NCBI GenBank assembly: GCA_033675545.1
Contig: JAWDGP010002543.1
Coordinates: 82,501-146,500, forward strand
Reading direction: 5' to 3'
From: Elysia crispata
Taxonomy: Eukaryota > Mollusca > Gastropoda > Plakobranchidae
Length of the DNA: 64,000 nucleotides
Made by a program: the position numbers and the translations under genes. The notes beneath the pieces are model-generated. The model had not been told where the DNA came from. It saw only the letters and a program-made list of their open reading frames with translations, and did no database searches. Shown piece by piece: positions 43,090-53,963 of the stretch; position 1 is the first letter of the stretch, and every line of letters begins with the position of its first letter.

Positions 43090-43343
43090 AAATAGGCACA
43101 TAACTTTATAACTACAGGACAAAGAAAAACAAGAAATAACACAACTATACATTTAAGAGGGGATGTTAAAATATTTGGCAACAGCGTCGCCTCTATGGTT
43201 AAATGTTAAATCTGTATGTATTAAACCGTTTGCTTGAGATGTTAGTCCTACATACTAGTTGCTGCATTTTAATTTTCCCGGGCATACCATCAGCCACGCT
43301 AAAATCACACCAATAGACTTGTTACAACAGATTGATAGGCCCA

Positions 43344-43344
<1 letters not shown>

Positions 43345-43386
<42 letters not shown>
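43345..43386. repeat. poly(A) tract, 42 bases
   Basis: An uninterrupted A run. It could be the tail of a retroposed insertion, but I find no recognisable retroelement body or target duplication beside it. Confidence 0.9.
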
Positions 43387-43390
<4 letters not shown>

Positions 43391-43667
43391 ATCCTGGATG
43401 CACTACTTACAGACACTAGAGTCACAAGGCACTAACAAGTAACATCAACAACCAAGCAACCTTTCCAATCACACGAAAAACTAATCTTCCAGGCTGACTG
43501 GGCGCTACGCTCAATGTGCAGCATGGTTAGAGAGGACAAGAAAGAGAAAAGGGGAGGGGCAGAGACAGAGGGGAAAAAAGGACGAAAGGGGGGGTGTACA
43601 GGTGAGAAGATCCAGGAGAGAAATATGTTGACAGACAGTAAAAACAAACAGAGGGAAAGACAGAGCA

Positions 43668-44625
<958 letters not shown>

Positions 44626-46930
44626 CCCTGTAGTGCCCAATACATCAAAACCATGACGGAAAATTCTTAAAACTTGGCAAATGTACCTGTTTTTGTATTG
44701 CAAAACAAATCATGATTTTCAAAGTATGAAATACTTTTTGTGTAATTTTTTGTTACAATTTTGCAACAATGGGCATTTATGAGTACAAAGTGAAATGTTG
44801 CAGATTTGCAACATAATGGAACTTCAACGATATATTTACATAAGAGCTTAAGATTCGAAAAATTATTAAAACTGCCGAGATGACTTAAACGAAGGTGTCC
44901 GAATTGTTAATTAGGCTTGCAAATGAAATCGTGCAAAGCAGTTTTTTTTTAACTTTGTGAGGCAGAGAAGTGAGCGGCATTTGCTGCATTTAATTTGTGT
45001 TTAGCCAGTGCAATCCTTTTGCTTGCATCGACCTCTCTTCGCGCTGATCTCCGGCAAGTGCCCAATATTATCCAAGTGAAGTTCTGCAGCAGGGACCTTT
45101 CTCCTGTACACCCTTTTTTGAGCAGGAGGAGTAGCTCCAAGGCTAGGTCGACCAATTTTGGGCGGGTTGACGAGCTGGTTGGCTAGCATGGCCTGGAATT
45201 CTGATAGTTTCACTGATGGAACATTTAGCCAAACAGCTTGTCTTTTGAGTCTCAGCCAGGCATTCACCACCATCATGTTACGGGTGTAAAAAAAAAAAAA
45301 AATAAATAAATAATTAAACATGCACCACCATCGTCTGGACTTGATACAAGGCGGTGAGAGAGTCACATAAGTCTATTCCTCCCATAAACTTATTGTACTC
45401 TATCACAATAGCAGGGCATTCAAGTGAAATGATCGACTTTTGCTTCTTGTCATATCTCTTCACTTTGGTTATTGGCTCAGTACCAGGGCAAGACGATGAC
45501 AAGTCAGCAGTCCTGTTATCAAACCAGCGAACAGCCACACATCCTGATCTTTTTCAACAAGTGAATCCACTGCACCTCGCCCAGCTTTTTTTCATTTCTT
45601 TCTCACCTATACTAACAGAGTGCACCCTTTCAGGAGATTGATCCTGACTGTTCCCACACACAATACCCCCTGTCTTTCAAGTTTTGGACAAGGTTTAGCG
45701 ACGTGAACACATTGTCCGCAAAAAGTTTGTAATTATATCCATCTGGAATATTTCTAGTCATTGTCAAGACAACCTCCGAAGTCTTGCTGAGCTCGCCAGG
45801 TTTGCTTTGCTGACCACTTGATCCGTGATATACCTCAAATTCATAGCTGGTTCCTGAGGCTCTGCGCGACCCCAGAGCTTGAACCCCCATTTATGAGGTT
45901 TGTTCCGCGTAAACTGCTTGACATTCGACCTGCCTTTAAACGGCACCATCACCTCGTCTACAGCGCTATGTTCTTCTAGCAGAAGTTTCTTTAGAGAACT
46001 CTGAGGCGATTCCAACCAAGGCCGAAGACTCCTTGGCTTCCTCTGAGACATCTAGGTTGATCACAACATGGAGATGTGAAACAATTTTCTCGAATCTATT
46101 TCTCGCCATATGATCAGCAATAACCGAGATTCTTATGTCACTGTCCCAAAAGGACCGCACTGAGTAGGATTGGATGAGTCCCATCGGCAAAATTAATATT
46201 GACCAAAACAACAAGTCGGTCTCTGTTTTCGAAGTACCTAAGGGGGCTCGTGTTTTCTGTGTAAAGTAAATAATTCTTTGTTTGTTCAGCAACATGCTTA
46301 ATGATGCTGTCTGTCACCATTTCTCTCAAGTATTCCAGAGGTGTTGTTAGTTGGTCTGGGATCACCTCTATACCTCCTGTAAAGGTAATATCTGGTTTCT
46401 TGAACGGGGCTCTCTGCCAAACAATTTCATCCAAAGCATGGGTGAGTTCTTCCTCGGCCTCGCTGTTTGAAGTTTGAACTAATGCCGATGCCGCATTTGA
46501 TGATCGAATCTGTTGCTGAACTGAAATCAGTGGTTCATCATCGGAATCACTGGCACGTCGACAGAGAAAAGACGAGAAAGGGGCACATCTTCATCATCAG
46601 ACTCTGGCCTACATTGGGAAGATTCTTTCTTTTGATTTTTCTTGGGTGAGGGCACGATTTCGTCCCCACTATCATCGCTATCGGAGGAAGGGATGTAATC
46701 AGTACCATCACTGTCACACTCAAATTCGCTGACAATTGGGTCACTTATTTCCAGTAAATCATGCGTTGCCATCCTGTCGAAGGGATAGCAAAGTCCATAT
46801 TTAGAAATACAAATAAAATAATAATTATTTTGTTCATGTTGCACTTTAGAATCAAATATTCCCTACGAAAGAAACCGCTCTCTTTTTTATTAGCATATTC
46901 TCCAGATTGTTGCAAATATGCAACACAATG
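44626..46930 (-). mobile_element. piggyBac-superfamily DNA transposon, broken
   Basis: TTAA at 44622-44625 is followed by CCCTGTAGTGCCC, a typical piggyBac end. Subterminal palindromes GTTGCAGATTTGCAAC (near 44796) and GTTGCAAATATGCAAC (near 46910) mirror each other at the two sides. The matching right terminal repeat with GGG-TTAA was not found, so the right limit is a minimum and that end is probably lost. A transposase relic fills the interior on the minus strand. Confidence 0.75.
44950..46772 (-). pseudogene. piggyBac transposase (DDE_Tnp_1_7, PGBD-like) relic
   Basis: The minus-strand reading starts with MATHDLLEISD at 46772 and an acidic N-terminal region (DSDDSGDE). It then shows the three expected acidic catalytic blocks in different frames: DEVMVPFKGR (about 45960), FADNVFTS (about 45710) and MGGIDLCDS (about 45375). 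A C-terminal Cys-rich block, CKQKDCTG, lies near 45000. Several frame changes and a low-complexity A/T insertion near 45285-45325 break it. It is a plain DNA transposon relic, not a domesticated gene, because no single frame holds more than about 100 codons. Confidence 0.85.
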
Positions 46931-48959
46931 TCGTGGAATAAATCATACATCTCTACTATGCAGAATAGAAAGAAGACCCTATGAATGAATAATTTGTATA
47001 AGTACCATATTAACATGTATATGTTTTGTTTATTTTCAACGTTACAAAAAACTTTTTCATAGCATAAAATTGATCGTTCCGAAATATCATGATTCCCGCT
47101 ATGTTGCAATTTTGTGCCTTTCAGCAAAATGCATAATGTTGTAGATTTGGCTCAGTCGGAACATCTGCGTTTCCTCATTAATTTGTGGTCATTAGTAGCG
47201 GAGTAAAGTTAACTCAAAGGCAGACAAACCCGCTCGTTTTTAAAGCACAGAAATCTAGAAACAGTTTACCAATTGAATTGCATTTATGTCATTCGACTTT
47301 AACCCCCTTTTTAACTTATAAGCTATGGAAAAGAAATATAATTTTTTTACTGAAAGATATAGGAAAAAAAAATCTGTTTGGCATCTCGAAAACTTTTCGG
47401 AACAAGAAAAACTGAAGAAAATAATGCTAGCGAGCACCAACACACACACACACACACCCACAATGATCTCATTTCTGATTTATTTTCACAATGTAGGCAT
47501 TAAATTATTATGAAAATAAATGATTATCAATTTGCAGGAAACTTTTGTAGACAATATTCATCCAGAAAACCATTGTTTACAACAGGATAAATAGGTTCCA
47601 ACTTCTTTGACCAAATCAGTTATGGCGGCACCGGAAAATTCCGAAAAAATTTAATACCAAGGGTACTCGAGACATCCTGAAGTGCCTGTCAGTGTTCTGT
47701 CCGTTGTTCCTTAATTAATTAATTTGTGCATGTGACTAAGCAAAAAGCAGTTGGGACGGAATCAGTTAATAGAGTGCAACTGTGTACACAGGCTCGGCTA
47801 AGCTTGTAACGCTTTTGAATCTGAAAGTGAAACGCTGCACCAAAAGGTTATGGCAACTTACTGCAAAACTGGAGAACTGAAACGATACTGTAGCTAGCCT
47901 AGTACTAGCGTAGAACTAGAAACAAGCTCATTAACCTGTGTTCACCACCACAAGTTCCTTAATTGTGGTGCTCACTGCTCAGGCGTAGATTAGGCCTAAG
48001 ATTTAGGCACATCTCCTGACTAAATTCCGAAGAACAAGGAATCGTGGAATTTAATCTTGAAGTGGTAAGGTAATATTACTAATAATCTAGGCCTAGGCTA
48101 CGTGTTACAGTTTGCGAGAAAGACAATCTAATCCAGAAGATCTAAGCTCAGATATAGGTACCGATTCAAATGTTTATCTAGATAGATTAAAACATTATCA
48201 GAGATTTAGAGTCCAAATCTCGACAAGAGTTCCTTTTGGTTTGTGCAGATTTTGAGGTTGGTAGACTAGCCTGCCCATTCGGAAGTCCCACTTAAAAGAA
48301 ATTTTTATTCAGCTTATAATTGTACTGATGGTCAGATCGATTTATAACATTTGTACCGTTTCAGCTATCTTGAGGTTGAACTGTAGGGTAACACATAAAG
48401 GCCTATATGAATTTTTCTATCATGAATCGAACTGTTACTGTGTTAGATCTAGATCTAGAGAGTTTCAAGGCGGATGCCTTGATGCCAGTAGAAAAGAGCA
48501 GACATATCAAAGCCAATAATAACAAACAAACCTGAAGCTCAGTTGTTTGTAATAAAGCAAAAACAATTAACAACCAACCATTCTCTCTTCATTCTAAAAG
48601 AAGGAAATAAGATAAGTTAAAGAAGAGAATACTGTGGATAGGCCTATTATCCAAACAAAAAGTTGAATCTGTTGAAAAAATTTGAAAGAGAAATCTAGGC
48701 AGTCAGAAGACCCAATGATGCAAAAGATAAGAGTTGAATCAATGTAACAGTACTGTACTCAAACCCAAAAAATGAACCCCATATTTCAAAATCAACTTCA
48801 GAGACAAAGAAGTGAGGGAAATGTTATGGTTTGTTTTGATCTGGAATTGACAACAGCACTGTTTCTGGTGTAGCAACACACTGGCCTTCAGAGTGTGTAA
48901 GGAGACGAGTAGAGACGGATAGAGTAAAAGTGTGTTGGGGTGAAGAGATGTGTAGTGCA
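46931..48959. other. intergenic or upstream region of the second helicase-like gene
   Basis: No coding exon is seen. ISRE-like words occur at 47823-47834 (GAAAGTGAAACG), with a partial one at 47874-47885. A donor-like GAAGTG/GTAAGG near 48063 could end a leader exon. TAGATC words occur near 48445. Confidence 0.35.
47823..47834 (+). promoter_or_regulatory. ISRE-like site upstream of the truncated paralog
   Basis: GAAAGTGAAACG fits the IRF consensus GAAA-NN-GAAAC. It lies 6.1 kb before the ATG at 53964 and about 230 bp before a donor-like site. A single site of this kind is expected about once by chance in a window of this size and composition. Confidence 0.25.
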
Positions 48960-50297
48960 TTGCTCAGTTGATTCTGTTGAAAAGCTTTGTAAAATTGCTC
49001 AGTGGTGGTCAGAACAGAGTAGTAATAGAAGAGCCGGTAAGACCCAGGAGTTACGATAGAGCAATGCAAAGGGCACAAATAGAAGGTGAAAGGGAAGAAA
49101 GAGAGATAGGGGAAATGGACAAACACACAGAGAACACAGTTATCTCCTTATTAACAGGAGAAGAAAATAAAGAAATGTTAAACCTCAACACAGGGAGTTC
49201 AGACTGACATAAGGAAAAGAGCCACTTAGTGGAGGATACAGGTAAGGAAAGCAGACAAGATAATATTGAAAAACTGAATGCCTCAACCTGTACCGACACA
49301 CAAAACGTGATCATGAGAAAAACATTTAGAAAAAAGTCAATAGAATAACTCATATATATCCTGTATATAATTTCACAACCAATACCAATCAGAAAGACTG
49401 CTAAAGCTGTTGTGACAAATAATATATCATATTGTTAAAAGAGACATATGCGCAACCAAAAAGAATATAAGCAAATGCTAGAAACTGTGAGTATAAAGAA
49501 GGGATTATGTAGCACAAAAATAAAAAAACAGGGGAGGAGCATGTGCATACTTAATTTTAAAATTATTTTTAAATCAAAGAATATGAAATGGACATGGGTG
49601 GCAGATTTTTTAACTCAAAATGTGGAAAACAAAGACAAAGAAGAAAAATTTAACGTGGCAAACAACAAAGCATTAATTGAGGAAAGACCATCAAAATTTA
49701 CTTTTTGACATAGAAATTACAAATTTTGAACAACAAAAGTTTAGACAGATTTTTTGCAGAGCAAAACTTGACAGTAAAAGAAGTAGGACACACAGCAATA
49801 ATAAGAAATTACTCAGATTTAAAAGAATCATAGAATGGGAAATAGATTAGAGAGGATACGGTGATTGGGAACTGAATCGATAATACATCTCTTTTAAACT
49901 ATGACTTTAAGATAGTGAGCAAGTAACCAGCTGAAAGGCTGAATTTATACAAGTGGAAACTTAAACAAAGATAGCTGTCCGCAGTATAATAGAGAAAATT
50001 ACAAAAACACTTGCATTTTACACAGTCTGAAGGAAAAAAAATCAAACAATGACAAAGATATTGGAGGAAAACTGTTAAGTATGGATCAAGAAAAAGCTTA
50101 ACAAATATGGTCAGCCATGACTTCGGTTATAAAGCATTCGAACTAGAACTTAGAAGCCAATATTTTATATACTTAAGATTTTAATACAACAAAGCAAATA
50201 GCCAAGTCATAGTTAATCATAGTTAATCAGCACTTATCAAAAGGCATACATAAAAAAATTGGTTTGTCAAGGCTGGAGCTATTCTCGACTCTTATAA
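48960..50297. other. A-rich stretch of unknown origin
   Basis: The + strand is rich in A and G, and rather long open pieces recur (48968-49207 and 49448-49708) with lysine- and glutamate-rich translations. I recognise no domain. It may be an old unclassified element or chance openness caused by composition. An AT-rich, stop-containing tail follows to 50297. Confidence 0.3.
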
Positions 50298-51481
50298 GTA
50301 GACCTCAGATATAACGAAATTAACAGGCCAGGGCTTAAACCTTGTTATAACCAATGTTTTGTTCCAGACAAGGCCAACTAAAACGCCTCATTTTGCCTCT
50401 ACCCGATCCCTACTTTTCTGTCCTTTTGTCTCTTAATGCAGTCTTACCTCTACACAAACTTTCAACATATTGCATATTTTGTGCAATTGACGAGCAACTT
50501 ATAACACTCATTCACACACACACACACACACAAGTAAAGTTTTATTCCCTTTCTCTACTGCCTCCATCAGTTTAAGTTTTGTCTCAAACGATATGCACTT
50601 CCTTTTCATCGATGCCATGATGCCATATCAAAGATAAATTTCTAGAATGAAAAGGTAAATTTTATAAATGTTATTGAGAAAAAGTGTAGATCTAGATCTA
50701 GATTTAGTTCAACATATGTGAAGGCTAATTCAAGAATAAAACTGATAGACTGAAACTGAAAGTGACTCAGAGCCTGATGATGGGTCCGGAGAATCGCTGT
50801 AGATCTAAGCATCAGTAATTCCCAAATTTTCCCTGTTCAATCAAAAACATGCTTTATTTCATGGGGAGGGGGGGGGGGGGTAGTGAAGAGTAGAAGAGTA
50901 AGCTTATGTAGCAATCAGCCAATCACAGACAATGTAGCAATGGAAACCTTATTTCCTAACCAGAACTGCCTTTGTTTATTAGTTCTGAACCCCCACTTGC
51001 ACAACCCTCCTCCACCCCTAACCTCATCCTTTTCCCCTCCCCTTTCCCCCATTCACACAGTCACACACACACACACACACCTCTCTCTCTCTGCTTGTAG
51101 GCACAAAGGATGCCTGCAGTTAACGAAGTCAGTGAGTGACTCATTGTAGACTCGCACCCCACTCCTCACCTTAGCCCACAATGGGTCGCTAATTCTAGTC
51201 TTTAGTCAAGTTCTCACCAAGTAGGTGTTGGATATAGACCTAGGAGACATGCAAACACAGACCAGACTTTTGTGCGCCCGTCTGGCACTGGTATTTTCAC
51301 TAACTTTAACCTCCACAACTACGTTATGTCCCAGGTTCTCATTATGTCTTTTTCGTTAAGACAGAGGTTCTCATACCATTGTTTAGAGAGAGAAAAAAAA
51401 CTTCCGTTATAATCCCTTCGTAATGGCCGAGGTTTCGTTACTGGCGCTTTTGTAATCTAATTATAGTCAATGTTCACTGTA
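50298..51481. mobile_element. degraded pogo/Tigger-like non-autonomous element
   Basis: The left side reads ACCTCAGATATAACGAAAT. The right side, in reverse complement, reads CAGTGAACATT and further in ACCTCGGCCATTACGAAGG followed by TTATAACGG. CAGTG ends and CCTCG-TATAACGAA words are typical of pogo/Tigger elements. The interior holds C-rich, CA-repeat and (GT)n-like sequence but no transposase frame. Boundaries are approximate because the outer left end is not clear. Confidence 0.4.
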
Positions 51482-51599
51482 TGTCATTTTGAATTGTCAT
51501 CTTTGTCCATATAAGTTCAGGTCTGGTTGATATAACCTAAATTTATTTTATTCCTTCTTTCATGCGTGTATACGAAGAATACTTGGACCTATATACACT

Positions 51600-52060
51600 G
51601 TAGTTATGCTCAAGAGTTTAGCATTTATTTTTTAATTCTATAATTTGTTGAAACCATGTTTTTTGGACAATAGGGTTGCTTGTATAACACCATTCAACCA
51701 GTTTCTCACCTCACGTTTCTCATGCCCAGTCCATGGAGCCTTATCACGTTTTCTTCTCTCCCTTTTCCAACTTTTGCATTTAAAATCACCGTTGGTGATC
51801 AGAGGATCCTGCTGTCTATTTAGAGGCCTTTGCTTGCTCTAGATCTTCATAAAATTTTTCTATGTTTTCATCGCTACTAGTTGATGTTGGTGAGTATATT
51901 TGAATGATGTTAAGGTCAATTGTTTTCCTGCAAATTTCAAAACTAAAACTTGATCTAATAGCCTAGCACTCATGACCACCTGGTTTCCATAGCTTCAGTG
52001 TAACCCTGATATATGGAGCTGTGTTGGTCCTCGGTCTTGCCTGAGAATCTCCCACAGGCT
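51600..52060 (-). mobile_element. decayed RTE-class LINE, endonuclease part
   Basis: On the minus strand one frame reads IIQIYSPTSTSSDENIEKFY, then a stop. A second frame reads NAKVGKGREENVIRLHGLGM with a preceding GDF, followed by WFQQ. These are the apurinic-endonuclease blocks of RTE-type LINEs, often mis-annotated as craniofacial development protein 2. Frame changes and stops show it is dead. No reverse-transcriptase part was found next to it. Confidence 0.8.
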
Positions 52061-53736
52061 AGAGTAATTAGAACAGAGGCTTAGAAGCATCAAGCTTTCC
52101 TACACTAATTGGCTTGAAAAGTCCAATTTCTACCAAGACTCTAGATAGAAATCTAGAAGAAGCATACTAATTAAATATTGATAGAAAGGCCAAAACCATT
52201 GTACCCTCTCTTCATCCTTTGTAATGCCTCTCAAAATTAAATTTATGGCTTTTGGTCCAAAAGGCTAGCCCCTCTTTTAGAGAGTGTCACAAGTTCGGAA
52301 ACAAACACAGATCAGTTCTCTTCTAAAGGTCTAAATGGCAGTTGAATTTGGCAGAGAATTTCAAGGCTTGTACAGTGGGAAATATGGAAAAAATGGAAGC
52401 GGACCATTTTTCGTCTCACTTTTCATCAAATTGTTTCTTCATTTTAAAATTGATTCGACAGTTATAACCATAGTGTTGTTACGGTATGAAGCTGCTCGAA
52501 GCCATATTAGCTCAGCTATTGGGTGGGGGGAAATCTTTCCTTCATATCAAGACATGCATAACATATGCTGAAATAGCTCAAGTTTTCTTTTGAATATGGT
52601 AATTGGTACAGATAAACTTAATTCATATCTAGACTAAAATTATTAGTAAAGTGGAATAACTTTGTACATAGTTTTAAGTAAAGCACAGACTGAAAATTTG
52701 CTAATCATTCTTTTATTTACATACAATAGGGGCTTTTCTATGTTAATGTAACAAGATGTAAAACTGCTGGTTGCCTCTTTAACTCAAGCTGTTAGAGGGA
52801 AAATCTCCTGATCAACATATGCTCAACATTCACTGAAACAACTTTTAAAGTTGTCTTTTGAAAACAGGTAAAATTAATTCATAGACTTAAAGTAATTTTG
52901 CATAAATGAAACACCGACTGAAAACATACTAGTCATTCAAGGACTAAATGAAGACTGACTCTATGAGCCAAACCTATCAAATAGGAAAATTTATAAATGT
53001 AAATGAGGATGGGTGGGGGAGAGAAAAATGATGTAAGCAGCACAGGTATGGCTCTACAAAGAAAGAGCCTTTTGTCCTTTACCTCCTTATCTGATTCACC
53101 AATTGATGAATTATTTTCTGGCCACTACATGTATCAACAGACACTGATAAGCTCTTTGTCACCCTCAACCTGTCTTCTCTCACTCTATGGATACAACTAT
53201 CAATCCATCACTTGTTTCTTCCTGTTTCACCAATTCAGCATGTTCGGCTTCCATGAGCAACAAAAGTATGACATGACAAATTTCTGATCTGCCACAGTTT
53301 TTGTGACACACTTGCAGTTTTGTGCCTTTTTATTTATTTAACTCCTCTCAGCCTTAGATTTAGAATTAATAATTTGAGTTTTGATGACTAATTGTATGAG
53401 TTCAATGCAAATTATGAAGCTCAGTGCAGAAAATATCAAACATAGGGTACAAACATTGCACACTTAAATTTAATTTTTGTATCTAGGGCTTTAAACTTTC
53501 TTTGATGTTGATTTACTCATTATATGTCTTGATTTTTTTACTTGTGTTTTACTTCTCTTTTAGTTTTATTTCCAGGCACTCAGTTAGCTCATATACACAT
53601 TAAGTGTTTTCCTTTGTTGATTTTTCAAATAAGGTTTTCAAAATTTGTGCTTGAGCACATGTAAGATTTTGGAATGAGGAATTGTCTTGTAAGTGGCAAG
53701 ATGATACATCTAATTTTATTATTCTTTGCTTTTCAG
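52061..53736. other. region upstream of the truncated helicase paralog
   Basis: AT-rich, no exon seen. If a leader exon exists further upstream, this would be intron, ending in TTTGCTTTTCAG at 53736. Confidence 0.4.
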
Positions 53737-53963
53737 ACCAACAGATCCTAAGATCTCCTGTAGGTCACCAACCTCTTTAGAGTACAAAATTTGTTGAATT
53801 GTGTTTTACTGTGAGAACACTGAGACTCCTCTTCCAAGTGAATAATTTGAAAAAAAAAATCAAGAAAACAGAGGAGTTCATTTGCAAGTGGAACATGGAA
53901 TTCAGTATGCACTGCATCTAAATCAATGACTTTTCTTTATAAAAGGCTGAGATAAAATACAAG
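53737..53963 (+). other. 5' UTR part of the truncated paralog's coding exon
   Basis: The acceptor TTCTTTGCTTTTCAG ends at 53736 and the exon starts ACCAACAG. This corresponds to the acceptor at 24223 in the full-length gene. The two UTRs share short words such as GCAAGTGGA and TACAAGATGGGAG, but have diverged far more than the coding parts. Confidence 0.55.

Noticed and set aside
45354-45641. 95-codon + strand frame within the piggyBac relic
   Set aside because: It is antisense to the transposase remnant, which has clear family motifs on the minus strand.
47300-47315. TTAACCCCC as a possible second piggyBac end
   Set aside because: It is in the same orientation as the left end, whereas an inverted copy would be needed.
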